Assembly: GCA_003281455.1 (NCBI GenBank)
Contig: QCBX01000003.1
Location: 1 to 64,000, forward strand
Reading direction: 5' to 3'
Source: Prochlorococcus sp. AG-347-J21
Lineage (GTDB): Bacteria > Cyanobacteriota > Cyanobacteriia > PCC-6307 > Cyanobiaceae
Length of the DNA stretch: 64,000 nt
Shown here: positions 27,946 to 36,569 of the stretch, in pieces
Numbering within the stretch: position 1 is the first letter of the stretch
Layout of the letters: every line of letters begins with the position of its first letter
Position numbers and translations under genes: made by a program
The notes under the pieces: generated by a model
The model's database searches: none
What the model saw: the letters and a program-made list of their open reading frames with translations, nothing else
What the model was told of the DNA's origin: nothing

Positions 27946-29004
27946 GTGTTACAAACTTACGGAAAATCTGATGTCACCTATGACTGGTACGCAGGAAATT
28001 CTGGTGTTGTTGGCCGTTCAGGTAAATTCATAGCAGCTCATGCTGCCCATGCAGGATTAATGATGTTCTGGGCAGGAGCTTTTGGATTATTTGAATTGGC
28101 TCGTTACGACGCCAGTATTCCAATGGGTGCACAGAAAGCAATTGTATTGCCTCACCTCGCGGGTATTGGAATTGGTGGTATTGAAAATGGTGTTATTACA
28201 GAACCATATGGAATAGTTGTAATTTGCACATTACATCTAATTTTCTCAGCGGTATTAGGTGCCGGTGGATTATTACATTCCAATAAATTTGCTGGTGATC
28301 TTGGAGACTATCCAGAGAATAGTAAGCCACAAAAATTTGATTTTGAGTGGGATGATCCAGATAAATTAACTTTTATCCTTGGTCATCATCTGATCTTTCT
28401 TGGTCTTGGAGCAATTATGTTCGTAGAATGGGCTCGAATTCATGGAATTTACGACCCAGCGATAGGTTCTACAAGACAGGTTGTTTACAATTTAGATATT
28501 GCTGCTATCTGGAATCATCAATTTGATTTTTTAAAAATAGATAGTCTTGAAGATGTTATGGGAGGACATGCTTTCCTAGCTTTCCTTGAAATTTTTGGAG
28601 GAGTTTTCCATATTTGTACTAAACAATTTGGAGAATATACAGAATTTAAAGGGAAAGGTTTACTTGGCGCTGAGGCTATTTTGTCATACTCAGTAGTTGG
28701 TGTTTCTTATATGGCTTTTGTGGCTGCTTTTTGGTGTGCTTCAAATACAACAATATATCCAATTGATCTATATGGAGAGCCTTTAAAGCTTCAATTTGAA
28801 TTTGCACCTTATTTTACTGATACGGTTGATTTAGGTTCAGGAGAATATAGCTCAAGAGCTTGGCTTGCTAATACTCATTTCTATTTGGGATTCTTTTTCT
28901 TACAAGGTCATCTTTGGCATGCATTAAGAGCAATGGGATTTGACTTTAAGAAAATTGGTCAAGCATTTGACAATATTGAAAATACAAAAATTACTCAAAA
29001 CTAG
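27946..29004 (+). CDS. Pcb/IsiA-type chlorophyll a/b-binding antenna protein
   Basis: A six-helix light-harvesting protein of the CP43 superfamily that binds divinyl chlorophylls and docks to a photosystem. The 352-residue protein starts at GTG and has LQTYGKSDVTYDWYAGNSGV, GKFIAAHAAHAGLMMFWAGA, the paired His helix segments FILGHHLIFLGLG and WNHQFDFL, and the C-terminal FFFLQGHLWHALRAMGFDF. It lacks the large lumenal loop of true CP43. It differs clearly from the major PcbA as I remember it, and with isiB upstream it looks like the iron-stress paralogue (often named pcbD or pcbB). A strong terminator follows. Confidence 0.93.
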   Translation: MLQTYGKSDVTYDWYAGNSGVVGRSGKFIAAHAAHAGLMMFWAGAFGLFELARYDASIPMGAQKAIVLPHLAGIGIGGIENGVITEPYGIVVICTLHLIFSAVLGAGGLLHSNKFAGDLGDYPENSKPQKFDFEWDDPDKLTFILGHHLIFLGLGAIMFVEWARIHGIYDPAIGSTRQVVYNLDIAAIWNHQFDFLKIDSLEDVMGGHAFLAFLEIFGGVFHICTKQFGEYTEFKGKGLLGAEAILSYSVVGVSYMAFVAAFWCASNTTIYPIDLYGEPLKLQFEFAPYFTDTVDLGSGEYSSRAWLANTHFYLGFFFLQGHLWHALRAMGFDFKKIGQAFDNIENTKITQN

Positions 29005-29015
29005 TTCAATCTTAT

Positions 29016-29049
29016 AAAAACCTCTCCCGTAAAGGGGAGGTTTTTTTTT
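29016..29049 (+). terminator. Rho-independent terminator after pcb
   Basis: The stem CCTCTCCC/GGGGAGG with a short GTAAA loop is followed by nine T residues, starting 12 bp after the pcb stop. The preceding A run adds pairing. It separates pcb from the DUF3386 gene. Confidence 0.93.
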
Positions 29050-29079
29050 GTAGAATTACTCAACAAATTTAAAAAATAA

Positions 29080-29733
29080 ATGGAGAATTTAAGAGAAATC
29101 GATTGTAAAGAGATTTTCCGAAAGGCTTATGAAAATAGGTATACCTGGAAGCATGAATTTAATGGTTACCAAGGCAAATGTATTTTTTCTATTAATGATG
29201 ATATTTATAGAGGTAGCTTTGAATTAGGAAAAGACTTTAAACCACATATTCAAAATATAGATGATGAAAAAATAAAGAAAAGTATTGCCTCTCAATTGTT
29301 TGATGTATGTATTCACAGGGTAAAAAGAGAATTTAATTCAGTTCATTCAGAAAATAATTTTAATTTACTTATAAGTTCTAAAAATGGTATCGAAATGAGT
29401 GTATCAGGTAAGAATGAAGGTGATAAATATAGAATTAAAAATAACTGTATTAATATGGTCTATAGAAAAATTCATGGAACAATAATTGAAATTTTTGTTG
29501 AAGAATTCCTGGATACAGGATTAGGTTGTCTAAGTAAAAAATATACTAGTCAACAAATCGATCCAAATACGCTAAAGCCAAATTCACAAAAATTGGAATA
29601 CAAGGATGAATTTATAAATATAGGAAAAAATGATTATTGGATTTTAAATTCGAGAACGATAAAATACTTAAACCAAAATCAAGAAGAAGAAAAACAAAAG
29701 TTTGTTTTCGAGGATTTAATTTTATTGAAATAA
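29080..29733 (+). CDS. DUF3386 family protein
   Basis: A 217-residue protein with the family's recurrent segments: EIFRKAYENRYTW near the N-terminus, SQLFDVCIHRVKREFNSVHS (about 70-89), GDKYRIKNNCINMVYRKIHG and LDTGLGCLSKKYTSQQID. DUF3386 occurs in cyanobacteria and plastid-bearing eukaryotes; function is unknown. No signal peptide or membrane helix is visible. It has its own leader after the pcb terminator. Confidence 0.85.
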   Translation: MENLREIDCKEIFRKAYENRYTWKHEFNGYQGKCIFSINDDIYRGSFELGKDFKPHIQNIDDEKIKKSIASQLFDVCIHRVKREFNSVHSENNFNLLISSKNGIEMSVSGKNEGDKYRIKNNCINMVYRKIHGTIIEIFVEEFLDTGLGCLSKKYTSQQIDPNTLKPNSQKLEYKDEFINIGKNDYWILNSRTIKYLNQNQEEEKQKFVFEDLILLK

Positions 29734-29739
29734 GTTTTT

Positions 29740-29985
29740 TTATTCCACCAACCTAAATCCCTTATCAAGAAGTTTTTGATAAAGGAGCCTTGCTCTGAAG
29801 GCTAAAATTTGTTCTTCGTTCTCATTACTAATTACATGAAAATAATTATTGTCTAGTTTATTTTTGCTAAAACAAACATTTGCTTCACCTAATCTTAAAG
29901 TCCAGTTTTCTTCTTTGGCTAAATGTTGATTAGGTCCTAGATCCCAAGGGCATTTTTCAGGATATTTTTCTCTTTTAGAGCCCAT
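29740..29985 (-). CDS. Small unknown protein
   Basis: An 81-residue soluble protein with CPWDLGPNQHLAKEENWTLRLGEANVCF and the C-terminal EEQILAFRARLLYQKLLDKG. It reads like a conserved folded domain of about 80 residues but I do not recognise the family. It converges with the DUF3386 gene, 6 bp apart. Confidence 0.65.
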   Translation of the reverse strand: MGSKREKYPEKCPWDLGPNQHLAKEENWTLRLGEANVCFSKNKLDNNYFHVISNENEEQILAFRARLLYQKLLDKGFRLVE

Positions 29986-30080
29986 ATTATTAATTCAAAC
30001 TATCCAATATTAGTAATATTTTAAAAGTATGGCTATTGATTTAAATTTAGATTTTTTTTCAAGTGTGATAAATGTATTAA

Positions 30081-30719
30081 TTACTCTTTGGTGGCAATCA
30101 GGCAATAAAAAGGATCTTTATTTAAAAAATTAAAGATATTAAGATTTGGGTGATTAAATTTTTTAATAATCTTTGGTTCATTAAATCCATTTGTTATTAA
30201 TACTTTTCTTACGTATTTGACTCTCTCTTCTTCATTGGAAGAAGTCCATATATTAGGAGCTTTATGCCAAAATGCTCTGTTCGAAAAAGAAATTATAAAT
30301 TTTCCACCATTACTTAAAATCCTTACTATCTCATTAGTTAAATTTTCTGGGTATTGCAAATACTGCCAAGCTGCGACCATTAAACAAAAATCAACACTTT
30401 CATCGCTTAAAGGAATTTCTTGATTTAAATTGAAATTTTGTATCCAATAAGTATCAAAAATTTTGTTTTTCTCAAGTTCTTGTTTGTTTAATCCATGCCC
30501 AATAACCTGTTTATATTTTTTCTCTTGAGGTAAGTAACTATCCCAGCTGGACATTAAATCTAGGACTGTTGAATAGTCTGAAATTTCTTTTTTATAAACA
30601 TTTGATAGATATTGCCTGAAGTTTGCATCTAAATGATAAACAAATTTTGGGTCAGAATAAAATTCTTCATCATTGCTTTCATCAAGTTTTTTTCTTTGAT
30701 AATTATTTAGAACTTCCAA
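30081..30719 (-). CDS. SAM-dependent methyltransferase (class I)
   Basis: A 212-residue protein whose core is a Rossmann methyltransferase. STVLDLMSSWDSYLP replaces the usual glycine-rich motif I, followed by VIGHGLNKQELEKN, SVDFCLMVAAWQYLQYPENL (motifs II/III region) and ILSNGGKFIISFSNRAFWHKAP. The glycine-poor motif I (DLMSSW) is shared by a plant/cyanobacterial group of uncharacterised methyltransferases. The substrate is unknown. It stands alone on the minus strand. Confidence 0.85.
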   Translation of the reverse strand: MEVLNNYQRKKLDESNDEEFYSDPKFVYHLDANFRQYLSNVYKKEISDYSTVLDLMSSWDSYLPQEKKYKQVIGHGLNKQELEKNKIFDTYWIQNFNLNQEIPLSDESVDFCLMVAAWQYLQYPENLTNEIVRILSNGGKFIISFSNRAFWHKAPNIWTSSNEEERVKYVRKVLITNGFNEPKIIKKFNHPNLNIFNFLNKDPFYCLIATKE

Positions 30720-30871
30720 AAAGATTATTAAGTGATTTAATTCAAATTTAGTAAATAGAAATTCATATTGTGATTTAGAAATATATTTTGCATTTAATTA
30801 ATTAAAGATTTTTAAAAAAGCTAGACATCAATTAAAAAAAAGTTAAATTAATAATTAATAATTTTGTTAAA

Positions 30872-31042
30872 ATGATTGATTTCAAAAGTACCAAGAAAAG
30901 GAGATCTAAAAATCCCCTTTTTAATCCCTATAAAAACGGAATAAGTCAATACGATATGGCATATCTTTCATCAAAAAAAGTTTTAAAAAATAAAACTTTT
31001 AATCTACAAAATGAATTTCAAAAAGATAATTTAGCTGCATAA
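30872..31042 (+). CDS. Small basic protein upstream of the MIF-like gene
   Basis: A 56-residue ORF from ATG 30872 to TAA 31040-31042. It is very basic at the N-terminus (MIDFKSTKKRRSKNP) and continues LFNPYKNGISQYDMAYLSSK. Its stop is 2 bp before the ATG of the tautomerase, which suggests translational coupling. I do not recognise it. The tight spacing and the composition argue that it is real. Confidence 0.55.
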   Translation: MIDFKSTKKRRSKNPLFNPYKNGISQYDMAYLSSKKVLKNKTFNLQNEFQKDNLAA

Positions 31043-31044
31043 AT

Positions 31045-31377
31045 ATGCCTTATATAAATGTTTCTACTTCAGCAAAAATAGAGGATAAGAAAAAATTACT
31101 TGAAGAAATCTCAATATTAGTTGCGTCCTTAACAAATAAATCAAAAAGATTTGTTATGGCTAAGTTAGATGATAATTTAGAAATGTATTTTGATGATGAA
31201 AGACCTTGTTGCTTTTTAGAAATTAAGTCAATAGGCTCTTTAAATCCTTCAGAAATGGCAAAGCCAATATCTAATTTTGTTTATGAAAAAATTGGAATTC
31301 CAATAGATAAAATTTATATTTCTTTCGAGGATGTGCCTGCTTCATTGTGGGCTTGGAATGGAAGAACATTTGGTTAA
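31045..31377 (+). CDS. MIF/D-dopachrome tautomerase family protein
   Basis: A 110-residue homologue of macrophage migration inhibitory factor. The catalytic Pro2 follows the initiator Met (MPYINVST), the conserved Lys region is TNKSKRFVMAKL, and the C-terminus SLWAWNGRTFG matches the GWNNSTFA end of animal MIF. Human MIF's CxxC motif is not kept (here PCCFLEIKS). Such cyanobacterial MIF proteins have phenylpyruvate or dopachrome tautomerase activity in vitro; the natural substrate is unknown. It follows a 56-residue ORF and is followed by a DUF1824 gene. Confidence 0.93.
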   Translation: MPYINVSTSAKIEDKKKLLEEISILVASLTNKSKRFVMAKLDDNLEMYFDDERPCCFLEIKSIGSLNPSEMAKPISNFVYEKIGIPIDKIYISFEDVPASLWAWNGRTFG

Positions 31378-31403
31378 TAATTATTATTTGAGTTACTAAA
31401 TTA

Positions 31404-31790
31404 ATGGAAATAAAAAAATTAGCTGATTTAAACAGTCTTAGAACTGCACCTCTTTTAAGCAGTAGTCAAGAAAGAAAACTTTTAGGAGAACTAGAAACTA
31501 ATATTTATAATGCCGATTGGATAACAATAGGAATAATGGCACCTTCTGATACAAAAGCTATTGAAGCACTGAAATCAATTTCTAATAAATATTCCTCAAT
31601 AAAATTTGGTAATTTAGATTCGCTTCATGCTAATGGATGTGTTTTTTTAAAAGGTAACCAAAAAACTGGTAATGTTTTTGTTAGATCTGAGAATGGTCTG
31701 GGAGAAGGTATTTTAATAACTTGCCAATATGATGAAGATGGAGAAGAATCTAATACTTTTGGACCTTTGCCATTAGATTTGTTTTCATGA
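31404..31790 (+). CDS. DUF1824 family protein
   Basis: A 128-residue soluble protein. The pattern LRTAPLLSSSQERKLLGEL, ADWITIGIMAPSDTKAIEAL, CVFLKGNQKTGNVFVRSENG, GLGEGILITCQ and FGPLPLDLF is that of DUF1824, a small alpha/beta family mostly found in cyanobacteria and of unknown function. It lies 26 bp after the MIF-like gene and is probably in the same operon. Confidence 0.85.
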   Translation: MEIKKLADLNSLRTAPLLSSSQERKLLGELETNIYNADWITIGIMAPSDTKAIEALKSISNKYSSIKFGNLDSLHANGCVFLKGNQKTGNVFVRSENGLGEGILITCQYDEDGEESNTFGPLPLDLFS

Positions 31791-31947
31791 TTAATTTCAA
31801 ATTTATGTATATATTGGATAAAGTTTTATGCTATCCATATACCAGATAATGCTACTCAGAAATTAGAGTTGAAAATAGTTTTTTTGTTTTAAGCTTTGTT
31901 ATTATGTTTAATGGCATTGATCTAAATTCTAAACTTCTTAAAATTTG

Positions 31948-32820
31948 ATGTTTTTTCAGGATATAATTCAAAATCTAAATAATTTTTGGTCCAAAGAGGG
32001 TTGTTTAATTATGCAGCCTTACGATACTGAAAAGGGTGCTGGTACCATGAATCCTCATACCTTTTTGAGGGCAATTGGACCCGAACCTTGGTCTGTTGCA
32101 TATGCTGAGCCATGTAGAAGACCCACAGACGGAAGATTTGGTGATAATCCTAATCGTGCACAACATTATTTTCAATATCAAGTAATAATTAAGCCTTCTC
32201 CAGATGGGATTCAAGAAAAATATTTGAAATCTCTGGAATCTCTTGGAATAGAGCCTAAAAATCATGACATAAGATTTGTTGAAGATAATTGGGAGTCGCC
32301 AACTCTTGGAGCTTGGGGCGTAGGTTGGGAAGTATGGCTAGACGGAATGGAAGTTACTCAATTTACTTATTTTCAACAATGCGGTGGAGTTGATTGTCAA
32401 CCAATACCAATTGAAATTACATATGGTTTAGAGAGAATTGCAATGTTTTTGCAGGATAAAGAAAGTATCTGGGACTTAAATTGGAACAAAGATTTGAAAT
32501 ATAGCGATATTTGGCTTCAATTTGAAAAAGGTCAATGTTTATATAATTTCTCTGAATCTAATCCTGAAAATCTCAGAAAATTATTTGAAATTTATCAAGA
32601 AGAAGCAAATTTTTTAATTGAAAAGAAGCTAACTTATCCTTCACTTGATTATGTCTTGAAATGTAGTCATGCTTTTAATTTGTTGGATGCTAGGGGAGTT
32701 ATTTCAGTTACAGATCGTGGTCAATATATTGAAAAAATTAGAAAATTAGCACGAGAAGTGGCATCATCTTGGTTAGAGGAAAGAGAAATTTTGGAATATC
32801 CTTTATTGAAAAGGAGTTAA
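31948..32820 (+). CDS. glyQ: Glycyl-tRNA synthetase alpha subunit
   Basis: The alpha chain of the tetrameric (alpha2 beta2) bacterial GlyRS holds the class II aminoacylation site. The 290-residue protein has [39 protein letters not shown] split by motif ends, the acceptor-binding [16 protein letters not shown], and [11 protein letters not shown] chose the ATG at 31948 rather than the in-frame TTG one codon earlier because family members begin just before FFQD. The beta subunit gene is elsewhere. Confidence 0.97.
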   Translation: MFFQDIIQNLNNFWSKEGCLIMQPYDTEKGAGTMNPHTFLRAIGPEPWSVAYAEPCRRPTDGRFGDNPNRAQHYFQYQVIIKPSPDGIQEKYLKSLESLGIEPKNHDIRFVEDNWESPTLGAWGVGWEVWLDGMEVTQFTYFQQCGGVDCQPIPIEITYGLERIAMFLQDKESIWDLNWNKDLKYSDIWLQFEKGQCLYNFSESNPENLRKLFEIYQEEANFLIEKKLTYPSLDYVLKCSHAFNLLDARGVISVTDRGQYIEKIRKLAREVASSWLEEREILEYPLLKRS

Positions 32821-32910
32821 TAAACTTGCTAATAGAATTATCTAACTGTAACAAAAGATACTTTGAGTTGAAACTTATATTCCTTTCTTTTTTGGTTACG
32901 CTCGATACAG

Positions 32911-32936
32911 TATAGATACCCAATTTCTATTGGGTA
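32911..32936 (+). promoter_or_regulatory. Porin promoter -10 and 5' leader hairpin
   Basis: A TATAGAT -10-like box (32911-32917) runs into a perfect 8-bp hairpin TACCCAAT-TTCT-ATTGGGTA (32917-32936), 18 bp before the porin ATG. A GTGAGG ribosome-binding site follows. If transcription starts near 32918-32923, the hairpin would be close to the mRNA 5' end and could stabilise the message. Confidence 0.45.
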
Positions 32937-32954
32937 ATTTTAGTGTGAGGTAAA

Positions 32955-34238
32955 ATGAAACTCTTCCAAAAATTGTTGGTTGCGAGTACTACATTGAGTT
33001 TAATCACTCCTTTAGCAGCTCAAGCATCTGACTCAGTGAATCTTGAAGAGATGAATGGCTATTCACGTAGTAATTCCAAAGTTCAAAGATTCGATAGTAA
33101 AACATTTATTAACAAAGTTAGTGAAGATCTAGCAGACCTTAAAGGCCGCGTGGATGGACTAGAAGCACAGCAAAATGAATTAGAAGCTGGAGGTTTTTCT
33201 GACACCACAACTATGGATGGTAAGGCTATCTTTACTATAGGAGCAGTAGACTATGATGAATCAGATGATTCTGAAGCTGTTCAGGCTTATTACAGTTACA
33301 CATTGAATCTTAATTCAAGCTTTACAGGTGATGATAACCTTTATGTAAGAATTAAAACTGGTAACAGTGATGATTGGACAACATCTAAAGATTACGGAAC
33401 TTATCTAAGTTCATCGAAAGGTAATAGTGATGCTCTGAAAGTTGATAAGATTTGGTACCAATTCCCAATCGGTGAAAATAACACAATTTGGGTAGGTCCA
33501 AAAATTGAAAACTACTATATGCATGGAACTACACCATCTATTTATAAGCCTGTAACTAAGCAATTTACACTTGGAGGTAATGGAAATGCTTATGGTGCTA
33601 GTACAGATACTGGAGCTGGTTGGGCTTACCAAGCAGACAACGGTTTCGCTATTAGTTCAAATATAGGTACTAAATCTCATACAACCCAAGAAGATGCTGA
33701 TGAGAATTACATACAATCTGGGATTTTAACTGATGAGACAAAAACTAGTTGGGCAACTCAGATCGGTTATACACAGCCTAATTACTCTGGTTCAGTAATG
33801 GTGAATGTAAAATCTAATGGTTGGTCTGATAGTTACTACAAAGCTGGCGATATAAATGGTGATGCAGTCGATTCAGATCAGTATACAGCTATCGGTTTGA
33901 GAGGATGGTGGAGACCTGAAGATGCAACTTCACAACTTCCTTCAGTTTCCGTTGGTTATGATACTACTGATTATGATGGCACAACAGCTGATGCATGGTT
34001 CGTTGGTTTGAATTGGAATGATGTCTTCAATTCTGATGATAAAATCGGAGCTGCTTTTGGTCAGCCTACTTCTAATGAAGATTCCGAAGTAGATCCTTTT
34101 GCATATGAATTATATTATTCATTCAAGCCTAATGATTCTGTAACTATGACTCCTGCTATTTTTGGTGGGTCTGATAGAGACGGAACAGCTGGTGGAGATA
34201 TATTCGGTGCAGTTTTTGAAACTACATTCAAATTCTAA
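32955..34238 (+). CDS. Outer-membrane porin
   Basis: A 427-residue outer-membrane beta-barrel. The signal peptide is at 1-24 (MKLFQKLLVAS, hydrophobic core, cleavage after AQA). A short coiled coil follows (about 55-80, VSEDLADLKGRVDGLEAQQNELE), the stub that replaces a full SLH region. The rest is an Asp/Gly/Ser/Thr-rich barrel with alternating aromatic strands that ends in the aromatic FETTFKF expected for outer-membrane assembly. It resembles the abundant Prochlorococcus porins that are often iron- or phosphate-responsive. The gene has its own promoter hairpin and terminator. Confidence 0.9.
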   Translation: MKLFQKLLVASTTLSLITPLAAQASDSVNLEEMNGYSRSNSKVQRFDSKTFINKVSEDLADLKGRVDGLEAQQNELEAGGFSDTTTMDGKAIFTIGAVDYDESDDSEAVQAYYSYTLNLNSSFTGDDNLYVRIKTGNSDDWTTSKDYGTYLSSSKGNSDALKVDKIWYQFPIGENNTIWVGPKIENYYMHGTTPSIYKPVTKQFTLGGNGNAYGASTDTGAGWAYQADNGFAISSNIGTKSHTTQEDADENYIQSGILTDETKTSWATQIGYTQPNYSGSVMVNVKSNGWSDSYYKAGDINGDAVDSDQYTAIGLRGWWRPEDATSQLPSVSVGYDTTDYDGTTADAWFVGLNWNDVFNSDDKIGAAFGQPTSNEDSEVDPFAYELYYSFKPNDSVTMTPAIFGGSDRDGTAGGDIFGAVFETTFKF

Positions 34239-34250
34239 ACTTAGTCAGTT

Positions 34251-34282
34251 AAAAAAAACGCCCTTTAATAGGGCGTTTTTTT
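34251..34282 (+). terminator. Rho-independent terminator after porin
   Basis: The stem ACGCCCT/AGGGCGT with a TTAA(T) loop is followed by T residues and preceded by an A run. It begins 13 bp after the porin stop and could also act on the convergent small gene. Confidence 0.93.
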
Positions 34283-34295
34283 ATGCTTTAAATAT

Positions 34296-34535
34296 TTACC
34301 AGCAGTTTTCACCTTCTCCTATTGGGATACATGCGCTTGATTTTGCAGCTTCATCAGCTATTCTTTGGGCATCTTCATCTAATTTGAAATCTGCATCTAG
34401 AGCCATATCAGTATTCCATTCCTTTAGTCCGCCGAGGTCATTTTCACCTGAGTTAACAATATTAGTATTTGCTGTCGAAATAGCTAGTGCGCTTGTTGCA
34501 GCAATAAAAATTGAAATAGAACTTTTGTTTTCCAT
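34296..34535 (-). CDS. Small exported protein of unknown function
   Basis: A 79-residue protein with a signal-peptide-like N-terminus (MENKSSISIFIAATSALAIS, cleavage near TANT) and a short acidic mature part ending SSACIPIGEGENCW, whose two Cys may pair in the periplasm. The opposite-strand ORF in this region runs through the porin terminator, so it is less credible. Function is unknown. Confidence 0.6.
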   Translation of the reverse strand: MENKSSISIFIAATSALAISTANTNIVNSGENDLGGLKEWNTDMALDADFKLDEDAQRIADEAAKSSACIPIGEGENCW

Positions 34536-34601
34536 GAAATAGTTTTTTTATATTTTAATCATTTTCGCGCTTATATTCTTTTTGTTGTATAAAATGATTC
34601 C

Positions 34602-35267
34602 TTAATTGCCAAGCAATCTAAGAAGGTTTGAATAAGACTTAAAGATAAGATCAAGTTCATCCGATCTCCCATATTTAGCCAACAAACCTTTGGCTCCGGC
34701 GTCAAGATCAAATAAATATTCTCTTTCTTCTATTGATTTAATGTAACTTTCAATCCAACCTACGCATACTAATCTTTCTCCAGTTTTTACATCTTTAACT
34801 GAATGTAAATAAGTACTAGGATAAATAATCATTTGACCTGCAGCTAGCTTGAATTCTTTTTCTGAATTAATTGTTTCAATAACTAATTCTCCACCCTCAT
34901 AATTTTCTTTATTAGTTAAGGAAATAGTAAAAGATAAATCTGACCTACCCGTTGACATAAAAGGATTATCAATATGCCTTCCATAACCCATATTCTGTGA
35001 AGACTTGGTAAACATTATTCCATGAATTATTTTTGGTAACGAAAAACTCTTAATGAGTTGATTTTCCAGAATCCTTTTTTTTATTAACTGAGAGTATTTC
35101 TTTGAAACTTCTGAATTTCTATTCAATTGCAAGTTATTTTTTACTTTAGAGGCATGACTTCCAGCTGTTTTTTTCCCATCTTCCCAAAGATTATTTTGGT
35201 CATTGATAGTTTTAATTAATATTTCTATTTCTTCTTCATTTAGTAACTGGAGAGTTAAATAATTCAT
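34602..35267 (-). CDS. PKHD-type 2-oxoglutarate/Fe(II) hydroxylase (PiuC/YbiX-like)
   Basis: A 221-residue dioxygenase. The iron ligands are visible as His98 and Asp100 (GRHIDNPF) and His155 (STYLHSV), with the 2-oxoglutarate-binding Arg165 (KTGERLV). The N-terminal region carries WEDGKKTAGSHASKVKNNLQ, typical of the PKHD family. Relatives in proteobacteria (PiuC, YbiX) are iron-regulated and sit beside TonB siderophore receptors. Here the gene is divergent from futA (93 bp between), consistent with an iron-linked role. The natural substrate is unknown. Confidence 0.92.
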   Translation of the reverse strand: MNYLTLQLLNEEEIEILIKTINDQNNLWEDGKKTAGSHASKVKNNLQLNRNSEVSKKYSQLIKKRILENQLIKSFSLPKIIHGIMFTKSSQNMGYGRHIDNPFMSTGRSDLSFTISLTNKENYEGGELVIETINSEKEFKLAAGQMIIYPSTYLHSVKDVKTGERLVCVGWIESYIKSIEEREYLFDLDAGAKGLLAKYGRSDELDLIFKSYSNLLRLLGN

Positions 35268-35360
35268 GATGGATATAAAAAATGTTACATGTAAGTGTAT
35301 AGAAAATATCTTTAGGGATTCTTATGGTTTGTATGTATATAAAGTAACCATAGATACTAT

Positions 35361-36392
35361 TTGATAAAAGTGCAAAAACTAAAAAAGATACTTTATTCAG
35401 CTCTTACGTTTACCTTTTTATTTAATTTAAATATACCTCTGAATGCAACGGAAAAAGAGGTGAAGGTTTATTCTGGGAGGCACTATAATACTGACAGAGG
35501 AGTTTATAAGAAATTTGCGGAAGAAACAGGAATCAAGGTAAGGCTTATCGAAGCCGCGGGAATATCCTTAATTGAAAGGTTGAAAAGAGAGGGAAAGAAT
35601 TCTCAAGCAGATTTAATATTGCTTGTTGATGCTGCAAGAATTACTAATGCTGCAAAGGCTGGATTACTTCAAAGTATAGAATCTTCATCTCTAGAAAATG
35701 ATGTGCCAAATGGTTTGAAAGATAGGGGTAAAGAATGGTACGCACTAACTAGAAGAGTAAGAGTAATGGTGGCAAACCCCAAGGTTGTAGATTTAAATAA
35801 GATTAAAGATTATACAGATTTAGCTGATCCATCATTAAAAGGAAAAGTTTGCTTAAGAAATAGAAAAAGTCCATATAATCAATCTTTAGTTGCTAATCAA
35901 ATAGTTAATAAAGGTGAATCAAAAACTAAAGCTTGGTTAAGTGGAATGATTTCTAATGTTTCTCAACCTTTCTTCCCTGGAGATATTTCAATAATTAGAG
36001 CAGTTTCCAAGAAAAAATGTGGTGTAGGCATCGTTAATCATTACTATGTAGCGAGAATGTTAGCAGGTGTTAATGGTAGGAGGGACGCTTTATATGCAAA
36101 AAAAACATCAGTCATCACTCCTAATCCAGCGCACGTAAATATTAGTGCTGGAGGTGTGGCAAAATATGCTTCAAATAAAAATGAAGCTATTAAGCTACTT
36201 GAATATTTAGCATCTCCAGAGGGAAGTAAAGGTCTAGCCGCTCCAACTTTTGAGCATCCGTTGAAAGAAGTTAATCAAAATCCAATAGTTAAAGACTTTG
36301 GAGAATTTACTCCTGATTTGGTGACTGTAGAAGATCTTGGAAACTATAACTCTTTAGCAATAAAAATGATGAAAGATTCAGGTTGGGATTAA
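35361..36392 (+). CDS. futA: Fe(III) ABC transporter substrate-binding protein (FutA/IdiA)
   Basis: A periplasmic ferric-iron-binding protein of 343 residues. A signal peptide (about 1-29, FTFLFNLNIPLNA) is followed by VKVYSGRHYNTD, which supplies a His/Tyr of the iron site, and NHYYVARM, the paired tyrosines that bind Fe(III). The closing helix region is EYLASPEGSKGLA. It delivers iron to a FutB/FutC-type permease, not encoded here. The start is TTG at 35361; an in-frame GTG at 35370 is a close alternative. It is divergent from the iron-linked hydroxylase. Confidence 0.95.
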   Translation: MIKVQKLKKILYSALTFTFLFNLNIPLNATEKEVKVYSGRHYNTDRGVYKKFAEETGIKVRLIEAAGISLIERLKREGKNSQADLILLVDAARITNAAKAGLLQSIESSSLENDVPNGLKDRGKEWYALTRRVRVMVANPKVVDLNKIKDYTDLADPSLKGKVCLRNRKSPYNQSLVANQIVNKGESKTKAWLSGMISNVSQPFFPGDISIIRAVSKKKCGVGIVNHYYVARMLAGVNGRRDALYAKKTSVITPNPAHVNISAGGVAKYASNKNEAIKLLEYLASPEGSKGLAAPTFEHPLKEVNQNPIVKDFGEFTPDLVTVEDLGNYNSLAIKMMKDSGWD

Positions 36393-36453
36393 AAATTAAG
36401 AAAATTAGATAGATCAACATATTCTCATTTAACCTAACCATAATTAATAGGAG

Positions 36454-36538
36454 GGAGAGGTGGCTGAGTGGTTGAAAGCGAACGATTCGAAATCGTTTAA
36501 TAGGCAACTATTCGTGGGTTCGAATCCCACCCTCTCCG
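36454..36538 (+). tRNA. tRNA-Ser (anticodon CGA)
   Basis: An 85-nt class II tRNA. The acceptor GGAGAGG pairs with CCTCTCC plus discriminator G, and the anticodon stem AACGA/TCGTT encloses loop TTCGAAA, giving anticodon CGA that reads TCG. The long variable arm (TAGGCAACTA region) is the serine signature, and the T arm is GTTCGAATC. No CCA is encoded. Confidence 0.97.
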
Positions 36539-36569
36539 TGAAGAATTTTCTTCTAAAATCGTTAAAAAT

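Noticed and set aside
31820-31855. Imperfect inverted repeat (TATTGGATA with TATCCATATA) upstream of glyQ
   Set aside because: The stem is A/T-dominated with a bulge, no T run follows, and it is not near an evident promoter. Likely chance.
31945-31947. TTG as the glyQ start
   Set aside because: An ATG follows immediately and matches the family N-terminus better.
34162-34542. Plus-strand ORF downstream of the porin
   Set aside because: It overlaps the end of the porin in another frame and runs through its terminator. The opposite-strand ORF has a signal peptide and is more credible.
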